A DNA stretch of 64,000 nucleotides from Isoetes taiwanensis (GCA_021234155.1 JAJEKV010000143.1:885358-949357), one strand, 5' to 3'. Shown: positions 13,290-23,952, counted from the stretch's first letter. Translations and numbers: made by a program. Notes: a model not told the origin generated them from the sequence alone.

Positions 13290-14210
13290 TGAAATAAGAC
13301 AAGTAAAATAACCTTGATCTTAAATATTGGATTGCACCTTTTATATGTAATAGGTTGTTTTGCACTTTGGTTTCTTCATTATCCGCATGCGGGTTCTCTC
13401 ACTATCCTCGACTTCAGAGTCAATAAGCACCACTTGTGGCTGCCTTCTCCTTCTGCAGTAAAATGCATATTGATCCCTAGGTTGAAACTTCGAAACAAAT
13501 TTTACAAGGGACACAATGGGGAAAATAAATATATTCTGGTATTAAACAAAAATCTTTTAACTGATCGTTTTGGCACGTCTTGTGCAAACAAAATTGGGCC
13601 TGAAACAAGTACATATAAATTACATTAGACTGAGGGTTTTTTTCCTAGTGCCACGTCTATAGGCACGTCCTCATCAACCGAATCATCTGACTCACCCTCA
13701 CTCTCGGGCTCTATAACATTTTTGGTCACCGACCTTGTGAGTTTTGTGATTAAGTGACACAACCTTGTTCACCTGCTTATCCACTATATTTGGGTCTTCA
13801 ACATCCTTGTCTTCCCCTGCAACAACAGTGTTAGAGGAGGCCTTTGTAGAGGTTGCTGCAGAATTTGGAACTATATTGTATTTCTCATCATCGTCAGAAC
13901 TACTGGAATCTGCTTTGGACCGTGTTGGTGTCTTTTAGCACGTGCTGTGTGCTTTGCATTGTGTTTGCTTATGCTTGCCTCATGTTGTTCACTGTCTACA
14001 GGTGCTTCTAATGTACCCACTTCAGGAAACAAACGTGTACCTTTTTTGGCTGTTCTTGCTTGTGGAGTTCGAGTCCTTGTAGACTTGTGTCCGGGGGTCC
14101 TTTTACTAAGAGGTGTTTTCACATTCTTCCTTTTCCGCATTCTTTATGCGGAGTTGTACCTACCACCTCATCTAAGTCAATTGTCTCAACTTGTTGTTTG
14201 TGTGTCCCCC
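13290..14210 (-). other. Low-complexity basic and acidic coding-like stretch of element 1
   Basis: The minus frame 14140-13871 is very basic (KRTPGHKSTRTRTPQARTAK) and the next stretch (13860-13740) is acidic (VAGEDKDVEDPNIVDKQ). This resembles a disordered linker between the zinc-finger module and later domains. No domain is recognised. On + I see nothing in this interval. Confidence 0.3.
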
Positions 14211-14229
14211 ATCATATAAGGGTTCCCGC

Positions 14230-14400
14230 TTGTGTTTTCCCAATTCCTCCACTAAGCCTCCGGAACTGCTTTTCGAGCATTGAGGCGCATGTCTTCTCCA
14301 TAAGCAAACTCGCAACACATGATATAATGGCCACATTTCAGCTTCGCACTTAGGGTGTAATCATCCCGAATGCCGGCCCGCATGTGGAGCATCTCTCCTC
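14230..14400 (-). pseudogene. C/H zinc-finger remnant of the element 1 partner protein
   Basis: The minus strand reads CSTCGPAFGMIT (14393-14357) and, after a frameshift, KCGHY followed by a cysteine (14346-14313). The spacing Cys-x2-Cys, Cys-x-His and later Cys resembles a RING/PHD-like zinc finger. The same pattern, TCGGAMIAL then LCGHTYCLFC, is present in element 2 at 34648-34720, in each case just after a coiled coil. The module probably mediates protein or DNA contacts; this is inference. Confidence 0.45.
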
Positions 14401-14567
14401 ATCTCCAATTGGCAACCCAATGTCACAGATAGATGCTCACAAGCTGGCCAGCTCTCTTGTAAGCTCCCCTAAGCCTCGCTGAGATTCGTAAATGTCGCTA
14501 TTTTTGCAAGTCGCACTTCATTGTTTGCAACCTCGCCAGCTATAGTGGCCACCGTTGAACTATCCCC

Positions 14568-15340
14568 TCATCTACCGGGCCACCCCCATTTCAACAAGGT
14601 CTTTGAGCATGTACTCGCCATGTCTTTCTCTCTCAAGCTCGGTGAGCTCACAGAGGCACCCGAGACGTGACCTGTGGATGCTTGAAGACGTGAGATGTTG
14701 TCTTTAATTTTCTGCAATTTCTCTTGTGAAGCCGAGAAGAAAGCTCCCTTAGCCTGGGACTGGACAACTAGCTCCTTCTTGGAGACTAAATCAGCCTGCT
14801 GCGTGTTTAGGGTTTCCTGCAAATCTGTGCACATGACTTCCAGGCGTGATATGTTCTCCCCATAAGCTGTGTAAGCTGTTGGGCACATTGCAAAGCTCCT
14901 AATGGACGGCCTCCCTTCTAATTTAATACCAGTGCCTCCTGAAACCGGCCTTTCTGCTATGCTTTCAGGTGCTGTGGTTTGCTGGGATTTGCTGACCTCT
15001 GCTCTGGTTGCTGGAGCACTGCTGGTGGGTTCACTTTTAACCTTGCTGCTGTAGGCTCTACTCTTTGCTGCAACTGCTGCCCAATTAACCTTGAACTTCT
15101 GTGGATTCTGCTTTGCTCTCAGGCAGTTATTGAATGCAAATAGGTATGATACTGTCTTTCTAACTTCTCTGTTCTTCAACCCGTCCGGGTATATTTTGCT
15201 CAGAAGTTCTATTAGAGCTTCTTCGTGCTCTGGCCTTACCTTGTCAATGGAAGTTTTGCCAGGAATGACCCCGTTGGTATCCCAAACTTCATTGTACTCT
15301 GCAGATATGAGATCTGTTCGAAATTGAGAGGGATGAACGC
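14568..15340 (-). CDS. Coiled-coil protein, N-terminal part of the element 1 partner ORF
   Basis: An open frame of about 255 codons runs on the minus strand from about 15340 (reading SQFRTDLISAEYNEVWD) to a stop at 14568. The first ATG-like start is uncertain because the frame stays open upstream. The N-terminal 100 residues contain HEEALIELLSKIYPDG and a basic segment with RAKQNPQKFKVNWAA. A Ser/Thr-rich linker follows, then a heptad-rich stretch (ISRLEVMCTDLQETL, then KLQKIKDNISRLQA) predicting a coiled coil. It lies upstream of a zinc-finger remnant on the same strand, and element 2 has a coiled coil in the same position. No known family recognised. Confidence 0.5.
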
Positions 15341-15480
15341 CCTCGTTTGGCGTAATCCGCGATACGCATGGAAGTCTTCTTCGCTTTGCAATCAGCCAAA
15401 CCGGCCTTAAGGGGAACGTTTCTTCCTCGCCTAGAAGAATGCAAGAAAATCGAATTAACGTGGTTGAACCCTAAACCCAT

Positions 15481-16146
15481 AGAAATTTTGTTTTGTTGCT
15501 TTTGCTTATCCTAAAAATGGGTTCCATTGGAATTACTTGCTGAGGGCGGATCAATCACCTTCTTTACCATGGTTGATCTGTTTGTTTAATGTAGAAATCC
15601 GAGCCGCAAATTCGCGGTTGCTTGGTCTAACAGAAAGTTGGGGAAGAGAGATTTGGAAAAACACAAATTCGAAAAGTTCGCTCGCTTGTCTAGTGGTTCC
15701 AGTGCGAGGGGTCGCATTCATTAACGGGGCGAAAGCAATAATGATTGTATAAACGGAACGGCTAGAGCCGAATAGGATCGCGAGAATATAGGTGGTACTA
15801 TATAGGTGAAGGGTGGGAAAAAAATGTTTGAAGGGTGGAGAAAAATGTATTTTGGGTGCTGGTGCTGGTGCTGGGGTCGCGTTTTTTTGCTACCCACCAG
15901 CATACTTTCACCTATTTACCCGCCCTTAAAGGGCAGGGGCTATTCCCATGCACATGCAGATGCAATCACACCATGCTTTCCCATGAGTTTTTTAAGTTTT
16001 TCAGTTTTTTCTTTTCGACATTGAATGCCATGAAGCCAAACAAACAGAGAAATCTGGTTTTTTCAAGCAAAGACAAGCATTTTTTGGCTGACCTGCAGTC
16101 CATTTGCAGAGCCATTTTCCATGTTTTGCAATTTTTTTTCCTTTTC
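15481..16146. other. Spacer without recognised gene
   Basis: AT-rich with homopolymer runs. It contains GAAGGGTGG twice (near 15810 and 15832) and a short CTGGTG run near 15860. No gene recognised. Confidence 0.4.
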
Positions 16147-16707
16147 TCATGCATACAACCAGCCACACAGAAAGAACACAATAAGCAAGCAAACCAAGCA
16201 AATCACACTCTCTAGTTGTTGTTCATGACAAATTGTTAGTCGCTGCCAAAGCATCAATCGCCGCAATTCCCTCGTAAGAAGAGCCCGTGGCAGGTTCATA
16301 TCGCCCGCGATATGCTGCCGCTCATCCGTCGTGGACCTCCACCTCTTCCCATTCCATATGAGACAGGCCTCTTCCAATGCCGCAAAAGAGCCTCCCAAGT
16401 CAAAGATCCTAAACAATCCGACAGAGGCGCCACTGACTCCCACCGTGGTGTTAATGTTAACAACGCTTGCCACAACATCCAGAGCCACCCGCACACGCTC
16501 CCTGTTCGGAGAGAAGACAACAGGAGAGGGCGCAACATTGTGAATTACATCATGTACACTTGGCCCGGGAGCGTACAGTCTATCATGGAGGGGAAGATGG
16601 GCCCTCCTCATCACTTTCAATGTTAATGACGCCATCACCTGCCTCATCCCAACAGTAATGGATCTGGCGCTAAACAAAGAGCCCATTCCCAACCTCCATA
16701 CTAGCAC
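16147..16707 (-). CDS. Hypothetical 186-aa ORF next to the HUH element
   Basis: It is one of the longer uninterrupted minus frames here, with a mixed globular composition (VRVALDVVASVVNINTT, then GGSFAALEEACLIWN) and a hydrophobic C-terminal end (CLVCLLIVFFLCGWLYA). It starts about 70 bp after the end of the Rep-like pseudogene on the same strand, so it may be part of that element or its flank. No family recognised, and it may be a chance frame. Confidence 0.3.
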   Translation of the reverse strand: MLVWRLGMGSLFSARSITVGMRQVMASLTLKVMRRAHLPLHDRLYAPGPSVHDVIHNVAPSPVVFSPNRERVRVALDVVASVVNINTTVGVSGASVGLFRIFDLGGSFAALEEACLIWNGKRWRSTTDERQHIAGDMNLPRALLTRELRRLMLWQRLTICHEQQLESVICLVCLLIVFFLCGWLYA

Positions 16708-16779
16708 GATCCATCTCTATTCCGCATAGTAACTCCAAAACAAAGAGACAAAATCAAAGCAAACAAAGACATATGTACA

Positions 16780-17803
16780 AAAGTTGCAGGCAGCCCCCTA
16801 CAACGACAAGTCACCCAATTGCCATTGTGTAACTGTGGTGTCAAGAGGTATGAAGTCGCTGCATGTCCCCAAATTCCGGTCCGAATTCAACATCCTCCCC
16901 TTCCACAAAAATTCTCATCCATGTCTCCAAAGGCAGCCTCATCCCAAGATCTTTTCCTACCTTTCCAATGCAATGCGAATGGGGCTCCATCCCACCGGAT
17001 CCCATACAAAGACACATCTAACATCGCTTGCAACGCCACTCACGGGGTTCAGTGTTGAGGTGCCAAAGCGCCTTGACCCTATGCTCGTGAGATAAAGGCG
17101 TGATAGGAAGGAAGGATCCAAATAGTAGTAGACAACACAAATTTCCTGCCTCTAAGCATCCTAGTGATTGTGTATACAAGGCTAGAGCTCGGATGCCTTC
17201 CACCATGATAGTTTACAAAATGAAGAGCCCTTCCCAACAGGTTTCTGTTATCCAGAACTACCACATGCTTAATGTCCCCTGACCATATAGCAAGTCATGT
17301 GTCCTTCCCCATCTCCAATTGGCTTTAAACATTCTTTTGTGTGCAGCCTTGAAGTGGGGCTTTCCCATATCCTTCATGCAATACCCTATTAGCCCCTCAA
17401 AACAATGGAGCTTCGTATTCCTTAATGCCTTGCAAACAAGGACAACCCCCACAGGCTTCTTAGCTCCCCACCCAAACCTGCGCTTCATGGCCAAATTGAC
17501 TACTCTAGGGGACTTCAAAGCTAGCCTAAACACACACTGGTAATGCAGGTGATCTAGGTCACTCCCCTCTCCTCAGAACAAAGACTCCGACACACAATCC
17601 TCCTCACAGAATTTAATCAGCATGTCATAGAACTCTGGAGGTGCATCCTTGCCTGCCACATCCAGGGTAACACTGACGCCTATGAGGCCTATGCCTTCAT
17701 CCTCAAGGCCATCTGTGCATGCCTCCACAGCAGACCTGCCAGAAGAGGACTCTCGCTGCCCATTCCTGCCTGCCCGGCCTGCTCTTCTAGCATCCCTCCT
17801 CAT
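16780..17803 (-). pseudogene. HUH endonuclease, Rep-like, of Replitron type
   Basis: The frame from 17803 is interrupted by a TGA at 17573-17575 and then stays in the same frame to 17258. Just after the stop comes SDLDHLHYQC, an HUH motif (His-hydrophobic-His), and about 65 residues later GLIGYCMKDMGKPHF, a Tyr-x-x-Lys motif as in rolling-circle Rep nucleases. The following frame carries NLLGRALHFVNYHGGRHP and SLVYTITRMLRGRKF, then GIRWDGAPF, before a stop near 16795. I recall this arrangement from Replitrons, eukaryotic transposons with HUH endonucleases. Helitrons are less likely because no helicase is visible. The TGA and later frameshifts could be decay or consensus error. Confidence 0.65.
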
Positions 17804-17848
17804 GGAAAGAAAACAAACAGAACAAGAAATAACAGAAGCGAATGAAGC

Positions 17849-18106
17849 TCACCTGCTGAAGGCGCCTCCAAGCTTACGATTTATACACAGACATATTGGC
17901 GGCTTCCCCATCTTATCCACTCCCACGATGCCAGGAACGGCAAGCATGGCCTTCCAAACATAGCGCCCCTCATCCGCGAATACAGTTTGCCCACTAAACC
18001 TAACCATTGCTGAATGCACCCCAAATGAAAAACAGTCGAAAATGGCAAAGATTCCCTTACGCCCCATTCGTGTACGCTTTTCTATACAATACACCCCAAT
18101 AACCAT
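17849..18106 (-). CDS. Hypothetical 85-aa ORF upstream of the HUH endonuclease
   Basis: A minus frame reading FAIFDCFSFGVHSAMVRFSG and AVPGIVGVDKMGKPPICLCI. It ends 45 bp before the first Met of the Rep-like frame on the same strand, so it may be an N-terminal exon of that protein. No domain recognised. Confidence 0.35.
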   Translation of the reverse strand: MVIGVYCIEKRTRMGRKGIFAIFDCFSFGVHSAMVRFSGQTVFADEGRYVWKAMLAVPGIVGVDKMGKPPICLCINRKLGGAFSR

Positions 18107-18194
18107 TACAACCTTATGTTACAAACATACCCTTTTAAAAACTAGCAAACTATATAGCAATACGAGTGAATATAAAAAGAAAATGATTTACAGT

Positions 18195-18930
18195 CACTGA
18201 AGTTTGTTAAGCCGCTGAGAAGCGACAATTAGCACAAGGCACCCAAAATTAAAAAACTACATGGTTTTTTCCTTGGTTATGACTAGAAAACCATTCTATA
18301 AAACCAATGGGTGTTTGTGGGTTGATATCATTAAAAACCGTATGTGGCTAAACTAATAGGTTCTCTTGTTAGGTTTGTTAGGGTGGTATTATGGCATGGT
18401 AATCGCACTTGGCCTTTTAGTAGAGTTTGTCAAAGTAAAAATTCATCTTATCTTATCTTATATTGGTAAATGAATGTGGTATATTTATAGTGTTTAAGTG
18501 TATGGTTTGTCCATGTGGTATAACATTATGGTTGTGGATGTGGTTTAATGTAGTGCTTGTTTCGGGTGATTTTATAACGTGGTTGGCTATTGTAGTATAC
18601 TGCATGGCTAAATGTCATGGTAAAGCACATGTGTGTTTGTTCTATATGTGCACGGGTTTGTTTTGTATTGGCTATATGGTTTTCATTTATAAACCAGTAA
18701 TCGCATGTTGTTTGAAGCATTTCAAGTTTTTAAGTAAAAGACTGTTAAGGACCGTTGATGGTTTCTTATGCATACAAGTAATGGTCTGTTGTTTGAAGCA
18801 TTTCAAGTATAGAAGACTAAAACTATTAAGGACCGTGTATGGTTTCTTATGTATAGTAGTACTTTTTACTGTTAATTCACTGTATCTGTTTTCCTCAATA
18901 GCAAAAAAGGAATAGGGAGCAAGGAGATTT
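18195..18930. repeat. CACAAGRCACCC-type repeat with internal duplications
   Basis: The stretch holds GCGACAATTAG followed by CACAAGGCACCCAAAA, which recurs as CACAAGACACCCAAAAA near 25768 and, less exactly, near 26287. Downstream it is rich in repeated ATGGTTT and GTGGTTT words. At 18700-18860 a phrase around GTTTGAAGCATTTCAAG occurs twice about 80 bp apart. Clustered subterminal repeats suggest the end of a DNA transposon of CACTA-like or hAT-like type. The 150-aa frame at 18463-18915 is low-complexity and not called. Confidence 0.4.
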
Positions 18931-19478
18931 GAACCCCAACCATTTCCAAAACTCATAAACAATGATAATTTTATTTCCCAAAATATGTAGAAAACTAATT
19001 TAGATCTAACATCTACAGCAAAGCAAAAGGTAAACATCTAGTATAGGAGGAAAGTGACGACCTTGCAGTACTCTCGTACTCACCTCTTGCACCTCTTGCA
19101 AGTGAGAGAAAGAAATAAAGCACTTCCAGACAGAAAGTGATGACCTTTAAGTTTCCAAAAAGGCCCTCTAGCATGCAAGTATTGATCAGAATTAAGTTAT
19201 GTATTTAAACAATTTACTGAATTTATAATTCTAGCAATAGAATAGAATAGAAAAGGTTTTTTAGCAATGCAAAATGGACCTTTATATCCTTCTTAATCGA
19301 AGATGGACGCCATTGCCAGAACTTGATTCATGTCTCTTGCAAATTCACTCACTCCATGGATGAAATTGGTAAGATATACAAAACATCGTTATATCATGGT
19401 ACTTTTGGTAAGTAGGTCGCATATTAATTAATCGGGCTAAGGGGCTAATGGTAAGTAGGTCAAAATATATGGTTAAGA
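18931..19478. other. Spacer downstream of the GDPD gene
   Basis: Nothing coding seen. It includes a small tandem CACCTCTTGCA motif near 19085 and is AT-rich. It probably contains the 3' UTR of the minus-strand GDPD gene. Confidence 0.4.
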
Positions 19479-20249
19479 CTATGCCACAACTTTTACTCCC
19501 ATATTTCCAGCTATGGCAGATGAGGAATCGTCTGTTATGCCCAACCCCTCAAGCCACGGAACCGCCTCTAAAACATGGTCTACAATCACTCCATCTCCTC
19601 CGAGCTCTTGCTGTTTGTACAGAGCTTCAGTTACATTGCTGCAAAATTCAACACACAAACCATTAGATCGATCAATTCTTTGTTCAATCCGATTAACCAA
19701 TCGCCTGAATCAGAAAAAACTTGATTCAATCTGCAATTCAAGCAATAGGAAAAAGGGGAACAGCCCAGATGCAAATCCAGCCTTACTTTAGCTCGCCATA
19801 TGTTAGCAAGGTTAATCCAGCCTCCTTTACTTTCATAACCGAGGCCTGGCTATGGAGAATTGCCTTCACTTCCGACACTATGCCTTGCAAGGAACCTGAA
19901 ATAACAAGATCCAATATACCGAACGTTAGTTTGTGTCCATATACAAATCCCACCAATTGGATGTCCAAAAATAGACTTACTTTTCTTGCATACTTCAATT
20001 GCCGCCTCTATGGAGTTTCTTCGTGAATCATTAAAGGTATGGACTCCACCATCCGCCGAAGAACACCTGCTTCCACCAATTTGCAACCAAAGTCGATAAT
20101 GCCGTGATCGATTGAAACAAAATGCTTCTAGATTAGAATGCATTTTATAATAACTTGCCGCATATGATGCTTGCATCTGCTTGAGTTTGTGCACTGCATC
20201 TGGATGGAAGCTTGAGAAGAAAATTTTTCTCCCTTTGGCATGCTCTTTC
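19479..20249 (-). CDS. Glycerophosphodiester phosphodiesterase (GDPD), last four exons
   Basis: Exons on minus: 20249-20159 (RKIFFSSFHPDAV), 20066-19981 (GGVHTFNDSRRNSIEAAIEV), 19895-19787 (LQGIVSEVKAIL and LTLLTYGEL) and 19638-19479 (NNVTEALYKQQ and GGDGVIVDHV, then stop). Splices joining LQGIVSEVK and LNNVTEAL keep frame; the first intron uses a GC donor (G|GCAAGT). The product matches the C-terminal half of plant GDPD1-3-type enzymes, which hydrolyse glycerophosphodiesters to glycerol-3-phosphate and an alcohol. The catalytic N-terminal half (HRG and ExD motifs) is not in view. The exon after the GC donor is 2 nt short of frame, near 20055. The intact spacing elsewhere suggests a real or recently real host gene. 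Confidence 0.75.
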
Positions 20250-20471
20250 CTGCAATTTTGTTAAAATTTTGAGATCCGGACCGATTCATAAGTTAAAATT
20301 AATCAGAAAGTTCTCCTCTGCCATAGCCAGAAGGATATTTAACACATGAATCAAGTTCTTCACATGCCTAATATGCAGCAGAGCATGACAAATATTTTGA
20401 GAATACCGCATATTCCTTCCTACTCTAATAAGGATGCAAATCAATTGAGCCACAATTTCAGGTTTTTTATT

Positions 20472-20652
20472 AATCCCATCGATCCGAGACATCGGATCGC
20501 CATTCTAGAATGGGACGAGCATGCATGTTTTGCATGCATGCGGGCGGCGCATGCCCATTCTGGTTGGGAGTTCGCTATTTTAGGTGCGATTCTGCATCAA
20601 CATCTCATCGGCGCTTCCTCTTCTCTCTCAGCAGTACCTTATTCTCTTTGAA
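20472..20652 (+). repeat. Palindrome-rich repeat X, copy 1 (intact)
   Basis: The first 135 bp recur at 20741-20875 without indels (offset 269). The unit is packed with inverted words: GATCCGAGACATCGGATC, CATTCTAGAATG and GCATGCATG-tttt-GCATGCATGC. The following 46 bp (20607-20652) recur in reverse complement at 29717-29761. Copy 1 is therefore the uninterrupted version of a unit that is split at the inversion breakpoints. Confidence 0.8.
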
Positions 20653-20740
20653 TTGTTTCCAGGCAGGGGAGGGGCTTCTTCCTGCCTGGTTTGGCCAATT
20701 TGGCGTTTCTTTCATGCTGTCCTTTCTCGGCCCATTCTAG
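20653..20740. other. Hairpin between the two X repeats
   Basis: Contains CCAGGCAGG and CCTGCCTGG separated by 13 bases, a perfect 9-bp stem near 20660-20690, in a short spacer between the direct repeats. Confidence 0.5.
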
Positions 20741-20875
20741 AATCCCATCGATCCGAGACATCGGATCGCCATTCTAGAATGGGACGAGCATGCATGTTTT
20801 GCATGCATGCGGGCGGCGCATGCCCGTTCTGGTTGGGAGTTCGCTATTTTAGGCGCGTTTCTGCTTCGACTTCTC
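20741..20875 (+). repeat. Repeat X, copy 2, left part, cut at the inversion breakpoint
   Basis: Same 135 bp as 20472-20606, ending ...CGACTTCTC. In copy 1 the next bases are ATCGGCGCTTCC; here they are replaced at 20876 by LINE sequence in reverse orientation. The missing continuation lies inverted at 29717-29761. Confidence 0.8.
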
Positions 20876-21797
20876 CCATTTTTTCTTTTTTCTTGTTTAT
20901 GGACCAATTCTTACCCCAGTTCTTGATCCATACCTTCATAGCCTTTATTTTTTCCACAAAGCTAGTCATGGAGCCTGTTTTTGTAATCTGTGGATGGGAG
21001 ATGTAGTAGGTTTTGAAAGCATCACAAAAGCTTTTCATATTAAGTAGGCTGGTGTTGAGTTTAAATGGAGAATTAGAACCAGCTCTTGTAGTGGCTACCA
21101 CATTTTGGAGAAATTGGGGAAAGTGATCAGAACTAGGATCACCAAAACATATAACATTGTCCCAAGCAGGAAGTGTCTTATTGCACAGATAGAATCTGTC
21201 TAAAAGACAGTATGTTCTCTCTTCTCCCTTTCTTTTGTTGCTCCAGGAGAAAACATTTGAAGAGGATGGGGGAATATAACAGAAAAAACTCATCAGCTTA
21301 TCCCAAATCAATCTTTCCTTTTTGGTCATGTTGATTTTTTTTCCCAATTTTTGATCCCATATGGGAGTGTTGTTGAAATCTCCTGCTAGCAGAAAGTTTT
21401 CTATTTGTTGGTGTGTTTCCATCCATCTTAAAATTTGGGACCACTGATCTTCTCTCTCAGCAGGATCTGTTGAAGCATAGACATTAATGATAGCAATGTC
21501 CTTACCTTCTAGTTCCAGCACAACCACAGTCCATCTGCCTTTAGGGTGTTTATATGTGACTTTAGCCTGTTGACCATTCCAAATTGTGCATGTACCTCCT
21601 TTGGTGCCATCAGCAGCTGACCATATAGAAAAACTATTTGGGAGGATCCAATTACCAAGCCTAGCTGACTCAAATTCAGGCAGCCTATGCTCCTGCAGGA
21701 GGATTATATCAGCCTTCATTTCCCTTATGGCTATAAGGGCTCTTTTTCTTTTGAGGGGGCCCTTAATTCCCCTCATGTTCCATGTGACTATCTTCAT
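20876..21797 (-). CDS. LINE ORF2, apurinic-like endonuclease domain (first part)
   Basis: Starts MKIVTWNMRGIKG. Endonuclease/exonuclease/phosphatase motifs are all present: WNMRG with the catalytic Asn, LLQEHR with Glu, LLAGDFNN with Asp, LDRFYL and the terminal SSDHFPQ with Asp-His. This domain nicks target DNA to prime reverse transcription. The LINE part ends at residue about 307 (KKKEKM); the next residues come from repeat X and are not part of the enzyme. The reading frame is intact over the whole domain, which points to a fairly recent element. Confidence 0.9.
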
Positions 21798-21845
21798 TAA
21801 GCTGGGTATTTCTTCCTCTCTTGAACCTGGAGATTGAGAGCTGGA

Positions 21846-23952
21846 CTATCTTCCAGAAATTGTACTTTTTTCCTGCTTTTTTTTGGTTGGAAGTGGGGTA
21901 AAGAATTGCTCTTTTTCCTCCACTGTATCAGCTGAGAACTGAATTTCTTCAGTCCCATTCATTCCCTCACTGTCAGATATATCAGGTATATCCATTGGTG
22001 ACCTGGTGAAGAACTTATATGCTGTTTCTTGCTGTTCCTCCATATTTTCTTTTTTCCATAATGTTTAACAAAACATCAAAAGATTCTGTCTCTGCTTGTT
22101 GCTGACCTTGATTTGGAGAAGATTCACCATCTAGATCATTTAATAGATTGATTCCTTTGGAACATTCTCCCTCACATACTCTCTCCATCTCAGTTGATTC
22201 CTGAGTTGGAGATATAGGGTTGATATTCAGATTATCTTCCCTAATTGTGAGGCTATGACTTCTAATTGGATTGTCAGTCTTTGTCTTTGGGGAGCTGTTA
22301 TCCAAGGCCAGCTATTTCCCTTTATCTGGAACCAACACATTATCTTGGCCATAGGGAGTTACATTATGACTTTCCTGGCCATGTGGCTGGTGACATGGAG
22401 TTACAGGGATTGTCACAAGGTTTTCCTGACCCTTAGGACTTATAAGAATTTGTGATTGGTTCATATAACCAACTGGGCTTAGAGGGACAATGGTCTGACT
22501 GGTTATCAGATCCACTACCTGGCCAGCTGGAGTCAGGGGAACAATGGTTTGACTGGTGACCTGTTCTTCCACGTGGTCGACAGGATTGACTAGGACTTTG
22601 AATCCATTTGCCAATTTAATATTTTGTCGTACTTTTTTCCATTCCTGTCTTGTTTTCTTCATTTCAAGTGCTCCCTGTTGCTTCGAATCCTTCTCTGCCT
22701 TCTCTCTTTGTTTCCTGGCTTTTCTTCTGGCACTTCCATTCATATTCTTCTTTTTATTTTTAGGCTGGCTCCATTCATCCTTGTTGACTTCTGGGATTAC
22801 CTTTATTGGCCTCTGTTCTGTAGCAATAGACATCTGTTTTAGTGCTTGTTTCTTAGCCCAGGTACCCTTACAAACACCTCCTCCATGCAGTCTTAAACCA
22901 CAGATATTGCATCGATTTGGGAGACCAAACCATTGAAGGTTCAATTTCCGAGGTGTTCCAAAGTAATCTATGTAATCCAGATATCCAGCTGGACCCATAC
23001 TCTTGGAGCTCTCTCAGCCACACTATCACACCCAATATATTGACCTAGGCTTTGGAAGAGTCTTTTGAAGAGATCCTCATGCCAGTACATGGGATTCAAC
23101 CCCTGTACAGAGCAAGATGCAGGGTGATACAGTTCTTCCAAGGCTTGGGGGTCAAACTTCGGATTCCACTTCTGAAAATAAAATTGGGTGTTTGCCTTAT
23201 AGATGGTTCCCTGTTTTAGAAGGAATTTGACCGAATTTGAGTCACCACATTCGACCACAAAGAAGGGGAACTCAAGCCAATAGACTCCAGTGATTGATAA
23301 TGATCTGTCCATCTTTAAAATTTCGTTCTTCAGCGCAGATAGCTTCACCCCGTCATGTCTGATACACCCAATGATCGCCTTTTCTTGCAAGTCGCTAAGC
23401 CTATTGATGAAGAGAGGGAATACCTTTGAATTCCGGCCTGATTCTGGTTTCCTCTTGTTTCAGCAATGCTCTCTGTTCTTCATTGATTTTTTGAAGGATC
23501 GGGCCAACCAAGTTACTCTGCATTTGTATTGGTGTTAGACCCTTTTGCATCCTCGTCTTCTGCTGCGGTTCTTTCCCCTTAGATTGTGTGTTCAGCTGGG
23601 ACGTCGCCATTGGGATCAACCAGTCGCCTACCGCAAAGAAATTTTTTGGTTTGAGGTTTTCCTTGTCAAATCCCAAAACAATGCTCTTCACGTAGTCAAT
23701 CATCTCCCTTTGCATTGAGTCTGACATTCTGTTAAATAAGGACAGCCATAGGGCTACTAGATCCTCCTCGTGCCGTACAGACTCATTCCCAGTCGATTCA
23801 TTGCCCATCAGTGGCCCACCATCACCCCCACTGTTCCTTTGGCCACCCTGTCTCGATCCTTGGCCTACCGGCCCAAGAACCAACGAACTGTTCCTTTGGT
23901 CATTCTGCTTCAATCCTTGGCCCACAGGCCCTAAAACTACTGTAGCTGCCAT
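21846..23952 (-). pseudogene. LINE ORF1 (RNA-binding protein with zinc knuckle)
   Basis: The first real ATG is at 23952 (MAATVVLGPVGQG). It reads to about 23401 (FFAVGDWLIPMA, LTPIQMQ), shifts frame near 23410 into a DUF4283-like domain (23390-22990, ALKNEILKMDRSLSITG), and shifts again near 22990 into the zinc-knuckle region GLPNRCNICGLRLHGGGVC, then a Lys/Arg-rich and Pro/Val-rich tail (VTSQTIVPL repeated) and acidic end. Plant L1-type ORF1 proteins bind element RNA through these domains. Two or three frameshifts break it as sequenced, while ORF2 next to it is nearly clean, so consensus error is possible. Confidence 0.8.

Larger units (their letters stand above)
9780..15480. mobile_element. 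Element 1: two-gene DNA transposon copy with convergent ORFs
   Basis: A + strand transposase-like pseudogene (about 9.8-11.9 kb) faces a - strand reading region (15.4-12.2 kb) with a coiled coil and a C/H zinc finger. The same two modules in the same convergent arrangement occur in element 2 (33.2-45.2 kb), which has terminal inverted repeats. I could not find matching terminal repeats here, so the limits are only those of the readable coding pieces. Confidence 0.5.

Noticed and set aside
18463-18915. 150-aa membrane-like protein
   Set aside because: Composition follows the GTGGTTT-type repeat and an internal duplication; no start context, homologue or partner.
22556-22936. 126-aa hydrophobic ORF on +
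   Set aside because: It is the antisense shadow of the Lys/Glu-rich part of LINE ORF1.
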